DNA of 64,000 nucleotides from Azoarcus_F sp048158365 (GTDB taxonomy: Bacteria > Pseudomonadota > Gammaproteobacteria > Burkholderiales > Rhodocyclaceae). The translations under genes were made by a program, and so were the position numbers. Below are positions 7,879 through 15,809 of the stretch, piece by piece (the stretch's first letter is position 1; the number at the start of each line of letters is the position of its first letter). The stretch lies in assembly GCA_048158365.1 (NCBI GenBank), contig JBLLNL010000013.1; one strand, written 5' to 3'. Under the pieces are notes generated by a model, which was given only the letters and a program-made list of their open reading frames with translations, searched no databases and was not told where the DNA came from.

Positions 7879-9495
7879 TCAATACTCGTCCTGATACCGC
7901 GATGTTATCGGATAACGCCAGTCCCTGCCGAATCCGCGCCGGGTCACGCGAATGCCGACCGGCGCCTGGCGCCGCTTGTATTCGTTGCGCTTGAGCATGC
8001 CGACCGTCCGCTTCACGTCGGCTTCCGGATAACCGCGCGCGACGATCTCGCGCGGAGACTCGTCCCGTTCCATGTAGGCCTCGATGATCGCATCCAGCAC
8101 ATCATAGGGCGGCAGGGAGTCCTGATCGGTCTGGTCCGGTTTCAGCTCTGCCGACGGCGCACGCGTGATGATGTTCTCGGGGATGACCGGGCTTACGGTG
8201 TTGCGCCACACCGACAGGCGATACACGAAGGTCTTGTACAGGTCCTTGAGCACCGCGAACCCGCCGGCCATGTCGCCATAGAGCGTCGCATAGCCGGTGG
8301 CCATCTCGCTCTTGTTGCCGGTGGTCAGCACGATAGCGCCGGTCTTGTTGGACAGCGCCATCAGGATCATGCCGCGGATGCGGCTCTGCAGGTTCTCCTC
8401 GGTCGCATCCGGCGGCAATCCCGCGAACTCCGATTCGAGCAGACTGGCGAAGGTCCGCATGGCCGGCTCGATCGCGATCTCGTCGTAGCGCACACCCAGG
8501 CGCGCGACCATGTCCCGCGAATCGTCCAGACTCATCTGCGCTGTGTAGGGCGAAGGCATCATCACCGCCCGGACCCGTTCCGCGCCCAGCGCGTCCACCG
8601 CGATGCTCAGTGTCAGCGCCGAGTCGATCCCGCCCGACAAGCCAATGATCGCGCCCGGGAACCCGTTCTTTCCGAGGTAATCGCGCACGCCCGCCTGCAG
8701 CGCCAGATAGACCTCCTCCTCGACGCTTCGCTCCGGCGCGACCTCGGTGTCGCGCCACCGCCCATCCTGGTATCGGACCAGATCCAGTCGCTCCTCGAAG
8801 GACGGCGCCCGGTAGGCCAGTCTCCCGTCGGCGTCCAGTGCGAACGAGCCGCCGTCGAACACCAGTTCGTCCTGCCCACCGATCATGTTGCAGTAAAGGA
8901 TCGGCAGCCGGTTCTCCTCCACGCGGCCGCGCACGACCGCGAGCCTGCGACGCGGCTTCTCGGTGTCGAAGGGGGACGCATTCAGGCCCAGCAGCAACTC
9001 GGCACCGGCCTCCCGTGCTTGCCGGACCGGCGCTGGCGCCCACAAGTCCTCACAGATGCCCAATCCGATCCGCAGGCCGCCGAGTTCGAACACGCAGGCA
9101 TCGCGCCCCGCCGAGAAATAGCGTTCTTCGTCGAAGACCTGGTAATTGGGCAACAGCTGTTTCCGATAGGTCGCCACCACCGCGCCGTCGATGACGACCG
9201 AAGCGGCGTTGAAATAGCCGCCCTCGCCCGCCTCCGGGTAACCGATCACCAGCGCGACCCCGCGCACCTCGGACGCGATGCGATCGAGTTCACGTCGGCA
9301 GGCCCGATAGAAATCCGGGCGCAGCAGCAGATCCTCGGGCGGGTAGCCGGACAGCGCCAGTTCCGGCGTGAGCAGCAGGTCCGCACCGGCCTCGCGCGCC
9401 TGCACGACGGCCCGGATGATACGGTCGGCGTTGGCGGCGAGATCCCCCACCGTGAAATTGAGCTGAGCGACAGCGATGGAAAGCGTTCTGTTCAT
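7879..9495 (-). CDS. nadE: Glutamine-dependent NAD+ synthetase
   Basis: A 538-aa two-domain enzyme making NAD from deamido-NAD, ATP and glutamine. The N-terminal nitrilase-fold glutaminase has the Glu-Lys-Cys triad at E45 (LTPELALSG), K112 (YRKQLLP) and C148 (LGICEDLW). The C-terminal ATP-pyrophosphatase domain has the P-loop GLSGGIDSA at 285-293. A longer frame with an upstream start at 9558 exists, but the nitrilase domain normally begins right after a start such as MNRTLSIAVAQ, so ATG 9495 is preferred. It heads the nadE-glnB pair. Confidence 0.95.
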   Translation of the reverse strand: MNRTLSIAVAQLNFTVGDLAANADRIIRAVVQAREAGADLLLTPELALSGYPPEDLLLRPDFYRACRRELDRIASEVRGVALVIGYPEAGEGGYFNAASVVIDGAVVATYRKQLLPNYQVFDEERYFSAGRDACVFELGGLRIGLGICEDLWAPAPVRQAREAGAELLLGLNASPFDTEKPRRRLAVVRGRVEENRLPILYCNMIGGQDELVFDGGSFALDADGRLAYRAPSFEERLDLVRYQDGRWRDTEVAPERSVEEEVYLALQAGVRDYLGKNGFPGAIIGLSGGIDSALTLSIAVDALGAERVRAVMMPSPYTAQMSLDDSRDMVARLGVRYDEIAIEPAMRTFASLLESEFAGLPPDATEENLQSRIRGMILMALSNKTGAIVLTTGNKSEMATGYATLYGDMAGGFAVLKDLYKTFVYRLSVWRNTVSPVIPENIITRAPSAELKPDQTDQDSLPPYDVLDAIIEAYMERDESPREIVARGYPEADVKRTVGMLKRNEYKRRQAPVGIRVTRRGFGRDWRYPITSRYQDEY

Positions 9496-9585
9496 GGACG
9501 CAACTATACCGGTTAGGGACGCGGCCCGCGTGAAGTCGGGGCTATCGCTCGGATGCAATCATTGCACAGTCTCGGTGGACAAGCC

Positions 9586-9594
9586 TGTGGATAA
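9586..9594 (-). promoter_or_regulatory. DnaA box (consensus match)
   Basis: TGTGGATAA, the exact complement of TTATCCACA, lies in the nadE upstream region, 12 bp after a TGGACAA half-match. Functional status is unknown. Confidence 0.4.
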
Positions 9595-9770
9595 GGACCG
9601 GAAAGCGCATTGCATCGCATGCGCGGCCTGCCTGACACATGCCTGCTCAAGATTTGGGCACCAATCACCTGCGCGAGTCGCGACCGCGACACGCCGGACG
9701 GCAAATCCTCTACTTTTTCAAGCAAAAAAGGCATAAAATCAGGCAGCACTTCGCCAATGGAGTCCCCCCC

Positions 9771-10172
9771 ATGAAACACTCTTCAATGCTTGCGACGCTG
9801 GCCGCTCTTGCGCTTCTCACTGCAGGGACCGCCCAGTCCACCGGAACGAATGCCGTTTCGGTCAAAGCCGATGGCGAAAAGTCGATCAGAGTGTCGTCAG
9901 ACGGTCAGCTCGATTTCGACCTGACCAGCGGCGACTACGTGTGCGAATGGGGTCTGCGCGTGAGGGTCGAACGGGAGCTGACTGCTGGCAAACAGATCCA
10001 GATCGGCTGGAACGGCGGTCGATATCAGCTCGAGCGCGACCCATCGTTCTCGGGCCTGCCGCGCTTCGAGGACAGGGCCAACGGACTGGTCTGGATCGAC
10101 CTGCCGTGGAAGGGCGTGCTGCTCGACGGCAAGACCTACAAGCCCCTCGCGAACGACTGCAAGACTGCCTGA
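9771..10172 (+). CDS. Hypothetical exported protein, 133 aa
   Basis: I do not recognise a family. The N-terminus MKHSSMLATLAALALL with TAGTAQS looks like a Sec signal peptide (cleavage near residue 22). The mature part is about 110 aa, acidic to neutral, with two cysteines (in YVCEWG and near the C-terminus in NDCKTA) that could form a periplasmic disulfide, and a central charged stretch. A longer frame starting at 9639 has a non-signal N-terminus, so ATG 9771 is chosen; a TAAAAT (9734-9739) is a possible -10. It stands alone between nadE (divergent) and the acetyltransferase-like gene, flanked by DnaA-box-like sites. Confidence 0.65.
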   Translation: MKHSSMLATLAALALLTAGTAQSTGTNAVSVKADGEKSIRVSSDGQLDFDLTSGDYVCEWGLRVRVERELTAGKQIQIGWNGGRYQLERDPSFSGLPRFEDRANGLVWIDLPWKGVLLDGKTYKPLANDCKTA

Positions 10173-10234
10173 AGGGTCGAACCGCTGTGCGCGCATCCAG
10201 GCGCACTCGATTGCCAAGGTACAGCGAGAGAGGG

Positions 10235-10243
10235 TTATTCACA
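10235..10243 (+). promoter_or_regulatory. DnaA-box-like site
   Basis: TTATTCACA matches TTATNCACA. It lies 17 bp from the inverted consensus box at 10261-10269. Confidence 0.35.
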
Positions 10244-10260
10244 GGCGACTCGGAAAACCT

Positions 10261-10269
10261 TGTGGATAA
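10261..10269 (-). promoter_or_regulatory. DnaA box (consensus match)
   Basis: TGTGGATAA (complement TTATCCACA) lies in the 228-bp gap before the acetyltransferase-like gene. Together with 10235-10243 it forms an inverted pair. Confidence 0.4.
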
Positions 10270-10400
10270 GTGCCTGAAAACCGATCGAGCGCCTTCATCT
10301 GCAAGGCCTTTTTGCCACCGCCCGGAATTAGGGCAGACGAAAAACCATTGTCCGACGCGGCTGTCAATGCCGAGACCCCGATCATGAGGCCCGGCATAAC

Positions 10401-11555
10401 GTGGTATCCCCCTACCGCCTGCGCATCGTCGAACGACTGTCCGACATCGATGCGGCTAGCTGGAACGCGCTTGCAGGCGAACAGGCCTGCCTTTCTCACG
10501 CATTTCTGGCAACCCTCGAGGACACCGGCTGCGTCGGTGGCGACACTGGCTGGATCCCGCATCATCTGACGCTGTGGCTGGGCGATGAGCTGGTCGCCGC
10601 GATGCCGCTATACGAGAAACGCCATTCCTACGGCGAATACGTGTTCGATTGGGCCTGGGCCGACGCCTACGCCCGTCATGGTCTGGCCTATTATCCAAAG
10701 CTGCTGTGCGCCATTCCTTTCACGCCGGTTCCTGGCGCGCGCCTGATCGGCCGTGACGACGCGTCCCGTCGGGCATTGCTGGAGGCCGCGCTGGCCGTGA
10801 CCGAAGCCAGCGACGTGTCCTCGATTCATTTTCTGTTTCCGACAGATGGCGAACGGGCCTGGCTGGAGACGGCCGGCCTGTCGATCCGCCGCGGGGTCCA
10901 GTTCCACTGGTTCAACTCCGGCTACGCCGGTTTCGACGATTTCCTGAGCCGCCTCAATCACGACAAGCGCAAGAAAATCCGCCAGGAGCGCAGACGCGCT
11001 CAGTCGCACGGCCTGCGCTGCGAATGGCTGGAGGGTCATCGCGCGAGTGCGTCCGACTGGGCGTTCTTCTATCGCTGCTACGCGGGCACCTATGCGCTGC
11101 ACCGTTCGACGCCCTACCTCACACCGGACTTCTTCCGCATGCTCGCTGCCCGGGCGCCCGCGACGGTGCGGCTTCTGATCGCGCGCAGGGGTGATCAACC
11201 GATCGCCGCCGCCTTCTACCTGTGTGACGCGAACACGCTGTACGGCCGCTACTGGGGGTCGACCGAACATCTGCCCTTTCTGCACTTCGAACTGTGCTAT
11301 TACCAGGCCATCGAATACTGCATCGCTAAGGGCTTGTCGCGCTTCGAAGGCGGCGCGCAGGGGGAACACAAACTGTCCAGGGGGCTCGAGCCGGTCGTGA
11401 CACGATCGGCTCACTGGATTCGCGATCCGCGCTTCCGGGACGCGGTCGATCGCTTTCTGGCGCGGGAAACCGAAGGGATAGCCTTCTACCTCGACGAACT
11501 GTCCGAGCGGACTCCCTTTCGTCGGACGCAGCCGGAAGACGACTCAGCGAAATGA
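10401..11555 (+). CDS. GNAT-fold peptidoglycan-biosynthesis/acetyltransferase-like protein (DUF482 type)
   Basis: A 384-aa soluble protein resembling the PF04339 (DUF482, FemAB-like GNAT) family: N-terminal IVERLSDIDAASWNAL, central HDKRKKIRQERRR, and the C-terminal FEGGAQGEHKLSRGLEPV segment typical of this group. The substrate is not established; a role in transferring acyl or aminoacyl groups is inferred from the fold. It starts at GTG 10401 (VSPYRLRIV). It is followed by a strong hairpin terminator and has no operon partners. Confidence 0.8.
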   Translation: MVSPYRLRIVERLSDIDAASWNALAGEQACLSHAFLATLEDTGCVGGDTGWIPHHLTLWLGDELVAAMPLYEKRHSYGEYVFDWAWADAYARHGLAYYPKLLCAIPFTPVPGARLIGRDDASRRALLEAALAVTEASDVSSIHFLFPTDGERAWLETAGLSIRRGVQFHWFNSGYAGFDDFLSRLNHDKRKKIRQERRRAQSHGLRCEWLEGHRASASDWAFFYRCYAGTYALHRSTPYLTPDFFRMLAARAPATVRLLIARRGDQPIAAAFYLCDANTLYGRYWGSTEHLPFLHFELCYYQAIEYCIAKGLSRFEGGAQGEHKLSRGLEPVVTRSAHWIRDPRFRDAVDRFLARETEGIAFYLDELSERTPFRRTQPEDDSAK

Positions 11556-11557
11556 AT

Positions 11558-11580
11558 GGGGCCCGCTTGCGGCGGGCCCC
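11558..11580. terminator. GC-rich hairpin terminator
   Basis: GGGGCCCGC and GCGGGCCCC form a perfect 9-bp stem with a 5-nt loop, 3 bp after the acetyltransferase stop and before the convergent ppa. There is no T-run. Confidence 0.55.
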
Positions 11581-11611
11581 GGTCACCTCGTCAGGGTCGG
11601 ATCGACCGCCC

Positions 11612-12136
11612 TCAGCCGGCGTTCTTGATGCCGTCCAGGATTTCCTGCTTGGCGTCTTCGACCGTCCCCCAGCCAACGACCTTGACCCATTTGCCCGGCT
11701 CCAGATCCTTGTAGTGCTCGAAGAAATGCACGGTCTGCTTCATAAGCAGTTCCGGCAGATCGTCTATGGTCTGAACCTTGTCGTACAAGGGCGTGAGCTT
11801 GGACACCGGCACTGCGACGACCTTGGCGTCCATGCCGGACTCGTCCTCCATCTTCAGCACACCAACCGGGCGGCATCGAATCACCACGCCCGGCAACAGC
11901 GGAAATGGCGTGACGACCAGCACATCGACCGGGTCGCCATCGCCGGCGATCGTGTGCGGCACATAGCCGTAATTGATCGGATAACGCATCGAGGTGCCCA
12001 TGAAGCGGTCCACATACACGGCGCCGCTTTCCTTCTCGACCTCGAACTTGATCGGATCGGCCTGAGCCGGGATCTCGATGATGACGTTGATATCGTTCGG
12101 TACGTCCTTGCCTGCCTTGACCAGATCGAAACTCAT
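11612..12136 (-). CDS. ppa: Inorganic pyrophosphatase (family I)
   Basis: A 174-aa cytosolic hydrolase of pyrophosphate to phosphate, hexameric in relatives. The metal-binding signature DGDPVDVL is at residues 66-73, together with the conserved YPINYGYVP and the C-terminal YKDLEPGKWVKV. Length is typical of bacterial Ppa. It is a monocistronic gene convergent with the acetyltransferase-like gene and divergent from tonB. Confidence 0.96.
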   Translation of the reverse strand: MSFDLVKAGKDVPNDINVIIEIPAQADPIKFEVEKESGAVYVDRFMGTSMRYPINYGYVPHTIAGDGDPVDVLVVTPFPLLPGVVIRCRPVGVLKMEDESGMDAKVVAVPVSKLTPLYDKVQTIDDLPELLMKQTVHFFEHYKDLEPGKWVKVVGWGTVEDAKQEILDGIKNAG

Positions 12137-12284
12137 ACACCCCTCCCATGCAAAATGTGGTGCGAATTATAAGGGCAAACCCGGGCTTCAGGCTGCGTTG
12201 TCGCCGCACGCTCATTCGGAATCGGGCTCGGCCTGCCCCCACGCATCGGTTCGGGATGCCGACGACAGGGTAAACTTCCAGGCC

Positions 12285-13139
12285 ATGGACCAGCGCGCCA
12301 GCCATCCCTCGCCGACTCCCGAGACCGAAATCCAGGCCATGCGCGGACGAGCCCGGGTCAAATGGGGCTGGCTGCTGCTCGTGATCGCTGCGCATGCGGC
12401 TGGCCTGGTCGCGCTGTCACGGCTGGACCGACTGTCGGACCTGTCGGACCGCGGCGGCGGGGGTGCGATCACGGTGAGCCTGCTGGACAGGCAGGCGCCG
12501 GCGCCTGCCCCGACGGAACACACCGAACCCGACGGCGCGACCCCATCCGATACCAATGATGTGGATATGACGCCACAACCCGAGCCACAACCCGAGCCAC
12601 AACCCGAGCCACAACCCGAGCCACAACCCGAGCCACAACCCGAGCCACAACCCGAGCCGCAGGCGCTACCACAACCTCCGCAACGCCCTGCACCGACACC
12701 GCCTGCCGCGGCGGTTCGGCAGCCCGATTCGCCGGCCGAAACGCCGCCAGCCGCCAGGTCGCAGGAACGGCTTGCGGAATCGACCGGGCCTGTCGAGGCG
12801 CTGCAGCCCGCCATGGTGTCCCCGAACGCGTTGCCGGATGCGGAACGTGTCGATCAACGGTCTGCACGGTTCGACGCCGCCTATCTGCGCAACCCGGCAC
12901 CCGCCTATCCGGGCGTGTCACGCAGGCGGGGTGAGGAAGGCACGGTGGTGCTGCGCGTTCGGGTCATGTCGGACGGGCGTCCGACCACGATCGAGATCGC
13001 ACGCAGCAGCGGACATCAACGGCTTGACCGAGCGGCGCGGGAGACGGTTCAAAAATGGCGGTTCGAACCCGCCCGGGAGGGCGGCAAGGCGGCAGACAGC
13101 TGGGTGCAGGTGCCGATCATGTTCCGTCTGGAACGCTGA
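12285..13139 (+). CDS. tonB: TonB-family energy-transducing protein
   Basis: A 284-aa protein coupling the proton-motive force to outer-membrane receptors. An N-terminal membrane anchor (about residues 24-42, WGWLLLVIAAHAAGLVAL) is followed by a long Pro-rich periplasmic spacer containing seven perfect PQPE units and further PQ/PAP runs. The C-terminal TonB domain (about 205-284) has YPGVSRRRGEEGTVVLRVRV and KWRFEPAREGG. The ATG at 12285 has only a weak RBS; a second ATG at codon 19 would also leave the anchor intact. No exbB/exbD or receptor gene is adjacent, so the partner is unknown. Confidence 0.88.
   Translation: MDQRASHPSPTPETEIQAMRGRARVKWGWLLLVIAAHAAGLVALSRLDRLSDLSDRGGGGAITVSLLDRQAPAPAPTEHTEPDGATPSDTNDVDMTPQPEPQPEPQPEPQPEPQPEPQPEPQPEPQALPQPPQRPAPTPPAAAVRQPDSPAETPPAARSQERLAESTGPVEALQPAMVSPNALPDAERVDQRSARFDAAYLRNPAPAYPGVSRRRGEEGTVVLRVRVMSDGRPTTIEIARSSGHQRLDRAARETVQKWRFEPAREGGKAADSWVQVPIMFRLER
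12573..12656 (+). repeat. Seven perfect 12-bp tandem repeats in tonB
   Basis: The unit CCACAACCCGAG, encoding Pro-Gln-Pro-Glu, is repeated seven times without a single base change, then decays (CCGCAGGCG). Silent sites have not diverged, which indicates recent slippage and a probable length polymorphism in the TonB spacer. Confidence 0.95.
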
Positions 13140-13143
13140 ATGG

Positions 13144-13171
13144 CTCGCTCCTGTGGGCAATGCGGAGCGAG
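13144..13171. terminator. Possible weak hairpin between tonB and copper-chaperone gene
   Basis: CTCGCTCC and GGAGCGAG form an 8-bp stem with a 12-nt loop, a few bases after the tonB stop and between convergent genes. There is no T-run. Confidence 0.3.
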
Positions 13172-13184
13172 ATCGGGTCTCCTG

Positions 13185-13394
13185 TCACTCCTGCGAGTCG
13201 AACCCGGCGTCGGTCACGGCCTGGCGCAGATCGTCCACGGTGACACTGCCCGGATCGTAGGAAACCTTCGCCACGCCGTCATCCAGCGAAACCTCGGCAT
13301 CGGTCACTCCTGGAAGGGCCTTGAGCACACCGGTCACATTGCGGACACAGCCACCACAGCTCACGCCCGAAACCTTGATCGTCACTTCTGTCAT
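13185..13394 (-). CDS. Heavy-metal-associated (HMA) copper chaperone, CopZ-like
   Basis: A 69-aa single HMA domain. The metal site is GVSCGGC with Cys13 and Cys16, followed by the typical LKALPGVTDAEVSLDDGVAKV. It starts at ATG 13394 with the AGTGTGC region upstream; a longer frame from 13496 would add an implausible N-terminus. CopZ-type proteins deliver Cu(I) to P1B-ATPases, and in Rhodobacter CopZ has been linked to CcoI in cbb3 assembly. Being in the FNR/hemN/cbb3 neighbourhood, delivery to CcoI is a reasonable inference; MerP-like mercury handling is less likely without mer genes. Confidence 0.85.
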   Translation of the reverse strand: MTEVTIKVSGVSCGGCVRNVTGVLKALPGVTDAEVSLDDGVAKVSYDPGSVTVDDLRQAVTDAGFDSQE

Positions 13395-13443
13395 GGAAGC
13401 ACACTCCAATCGAATGAAACCGGTCATTGCCCCGTGGCGGGGA

Positions 13444-14163
13444 TCATACCTCACACACCACACCACTCCAAAGAAGCCCGCCCAGCGTAGGGGCATGATA
13501 GAGCCCGAACAGACCGAAGCCGAGTACCAGCATCCCTGCAGCGAAACGCACCCGCGTGTTGCGCGTGATGTCTCTGAACCGCTTGAAAAGCAGTCCTGCC
13601 AGCATAAGGTTGGGCAGCGTGCCGAGCCCGAAGGCGAGCATCATGCCGGCACCACGTGTTGCCGAACCGGTCAGCAATGCGGTCGTCAGCACACTGTAGA
13701 CCAGCCCGCAGGGCAGAAACCCCCACAGCAGTCCGAGCGGCAAGGCCTGGCCGACATGGCGTGCCGGCAGGAAACGGCGGGTCAGCGGCTGGATGCGCCG
13801 CCATACATTGTGGCCGGCGCGTTCGACCGGCGCCAGAAGCTGCGTGAATCCGGTGAGGTAGAGTCCGAGCGCGATCAACATCAGATTGGCGAGCACGTAG
13901 AGCGTCATCTGCACCGGCAGCACGTCGTTGAACAGCAGGCCGGCGGTCCCGATCGCGCCCATTACCGCGCCCATCATCACGTAGGTCGTGATCCGTCCAA
14001 TGTTGTACGCGAGGTGGATCGGCCACTGCGGCGCGGACTGACCGGGCATGCGCACCGGTGCCTGTACCGACAGCGCGCCCACGATGCCGCCGCACATGCT
14101 GACACAGTGCGTCCCGCCGAGCAGTCCGATGAGGAAGAAAGCGATGTAGCCGGTTTCAGGCAT
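13444..14163 (-). CDS. UreH/TauE-SafE-like membrane protein of cbb3 neighbourhood
   Basis: A 239-aa integral membrane protein with about six hydrophobic segments. Its N-terminus holds the family motif THCVSMCGG (His19, Cys20, Cys24), which suggests metal handling, and a mid-protein GLLWGFLPCGLVYS repeats the half-motif. The family (PF13386, UreH_2/DsbD-like) is often annotated as a sulfite exporter, but in beta/gammaproteobacteria it recurs next to cco assembly genes, hemN and fnr. A role in copper trafficking for cytochrome oxidase is therefore my inference. It lies 49 bp upstream of the HMA chaperone on the same strand and probably shares its operon. Confidence 0.78.
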   Translation of the reverse strand: MPETGYIAFFLIGLLGGTHCVSMCGGIVGALSVQAPVRMPGQSAPQWPIHLAYNIGRITTYVMMGAVMGAIGTAGLLFNDVLPVQMTLYVLANLMLIALGLYLTGFTQLLAPVERAGHNVWRRIQPLTRRFLPARHVGQALPLGLLWGFLPCGLVYSVLTTALLTGSATRGAGMMLAFGLGTLPNLMLAGLLFKRFRDITRNTRVRFAAGMLVLGFGLFGLYHAPTLGGLLWSGVVCEV

Positions 14164-14307
14164 TCGGGCGGGGTGGCGCAGGCCGTGTTGAGTTGATCGA
14201 TGCCGGACGTAGAAACCGTCCCGGACCCGAGATCTTACACCGCCGCGCCAGCCAGAGCATGGGCCGGTCTTGCGGATCGATTCACGGCGTCGATCGGCAC
14301 CGTCCGA

Positions 14308-15699
14308 TCAGATGACCTTGGAATAGCGCGCACGCTCCCGATCCACGCGCAGATAACGATCGAACACCATCGCGATCCCGCGGACCAGCAGGCGTCCGGC
14401 CGGCAGCACCGTGATGCATTCATCGTCGACCTCGACCAGGCCGGCCTTCTGCATTTCCCGCAGATCGCCCAGTTCCTCGGCAAAATACTCGTCGAACTTG
14501 ATCAGATGGGCGATCTCGATCGATTCGATCGAAAGCTCGAACTGACACATCAGCGCCTGGATGATCGAGCGCCGCAACAGATCGTCGGCGGTCAGCTCTA
14601 CGCCGCGCAAGACCGGGAGTTCGTTGCGATCGAGCGCGTCGTAGTACTCGTCCAACGTCTTAACGTTCTGCGCATAGACCGGGCCGATCTTGCCGATCGC
14701 GGACACGCCGAACGCGAGCAGGTCGCATTCGGCCTGCGTGGAATAACCCTGGAAATTGCGATGCAGACGCCCCTGACGCTGCGCGACCGTCAGTTCGTCG
14801 TCCGGCCTGGCGAAGTGATCCATGCCGATATACACATAGCCCGCCTCGGTCAGACGGCGAATCGCAAGCTGCAGGATCTGGAGCTTGGTGTCCCCGGTGG
14901 GCAACTCGATCGAGCTGATCCGCCGCTGCGGCTTGAACAGACCCGGCAGATGCGCGTAGCTGTAGAGCGAGATCCGGTCGGGCGACAGTTCGAGCACGCT
15001 TTCGAGCGTTCGATTGAAGCTGATCACGTTCTGCTTCGGCAGCCCGTAGATGAGATCCATGCTGATCGACTTGAAGCCGGTGGCACGCGCCGACTCCATC
15101 ACCAGACGCGTCTCGTCGATGCTCTGCACGCGATTGACCGCGACCTGCACGTCGTGATTGAAGTCCTGTACGCCGACACTCATGCGGTTGAAACCCAGAT
15201 CGGCGAGCAGCTTGACCGTGTCGAAATCGACCTTGCGCGGATCGACCTCGATCGAATACTCCCCGTTCGGCACGAGATGGAAACGTGACCGGACCGAATC
15301 CATCAACTGACGCATTTCGTCATGGGACAGGAAGGTGGGCGTGCCTCCGCCCAGATGGAGCTGAGTCACCTGCCGGCTTCCGCCGAGGTGCTCCGCCTGC
15401 ATGCCGATCTCCTGGTCCAGGTACTTCAGGTACTTCGCCGAACGGCCATGATCCTTGGTGATGATCTTGTTGCAGGCGCAGTAATAGCAGATCGTGTTAC
15501 AGAAGGGGATGTGGAAGTATAATGACAACGGCCGGCTGGTACCGCCGATCGCTCTTTTGGCCAGCCAGTCCTGCAACGCGCGCGCATCGAACGCCTCGAC
15601 GAAGCGGTCCGCTGTGGGATAGGACGTGTAGCGTGGGCCATTGACGTCGAATCGGCGGATGAGTTGCTGATCGAAGACCAGATCGGGTTGAGTGTTCAT
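14308..15699 (-). CDS. hemN: Oxygen-independent coproporphyrinogen III dehydrogenase HemN
   Basis: A 463-aa radical-SAM enzyme that decarboxylates coproporphyrinogen III without oxygen. The cluster motif C-x3-C-x2-C-x-C is at residues 67, 71, 74 and 76 (FCNTICYYCAC), followed by the GGGTPTFL motif and the C-terminal HemN domain. The N-terminal segment RYTSYPTADRF is characteristic of true HemN rather than HemW. It starts at ATG 15699; a longer frame from 15777 would run through the FNR box. It is divergent from fnr with an FNR box between, so anaerobic induction is expected. Confidence 0.95.
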   Translation of the reverse strand: MNTQPDLVFDQQLIRRFDVNGPRYTSYPTADRFVEAFDARALQDWLAKRAIGGTSRPLSLYFHIPFCNTICYYCACNKIITKDHGRSAKYLKYLDQEIGMQAEHLGGSRQVTQLHLGGGTPTFLSHDEMRQLMDSVRSRFHLVPNGEYSIEVDPRKVDFDTVKLLADLGFNRMSVGVQDFNHDVQVAVNRVQSIDETRLVMESARATGFKSISMDLIYGLPKQNVISFNRTLESVLELSPDRISLYSYAHLPGLFKPQRRISSIELPTGDTKLQILQLAIRRLTEAGYVYIGMDHFARPDDELTVAQRQGRLHRNFQGYSTQAECDLLAFGVSAIGKIGPVYAQNVKTLDEYYDALDRNELPVLRGVELTADDLLRRSIIQALMCQFELSIESIEIAHLIKFDEYFAEELGDLREMQKAGLVEVDDECITVLPAGRLLVRGIAMVFDRYLRVDRERARYSKVI

Positions 15700-15753
15700 G
15701 TACTTGACCTTTATAGGAATGGCTAACGATCGCAAAAATCGGGAGGCAGGGGT

Positions 15754-15767
15754 TTGACCTGGATCAA
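15754..15767. promoter_or_regulatory. FNR box between hemN and fnr
   Basis: TTGACCTGGATCAA fits TTGAT-N4-ATCAA with one change. It lies 55 bp from the hemN start and 43 bp from the fnr start, and could activate hemN and autoregulate fnr. Confidence 0.75.
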
Positions 15768-15809
15768 TGGACCCCATTATCGCCCGTCCACGAACGGAGT
15801 GTTCAGATC

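Noticed and set aside
12351..12365. 15-mer GCCCGGGTCAAATGG shared between tonB start and the arm of the 4313-4482 repeat
   Set aside because: Only one short match, inside coding sequence and without the element ends; most likely chance, or at most a fragment.
12573..12656. Direct repeats considered as a CRISPR array
   Set aside because: Units are contiguous 12-mers in frame within tonB, with no spacers and no cas genes.
13444..14163. Sulfite exporter (TauE/SafE) function tied to sox
   Set aside because: Motifs HC..MC and the hemN/fnr context suit the UreH-like cbb3-associated group better; sox genes are 33 kb away.
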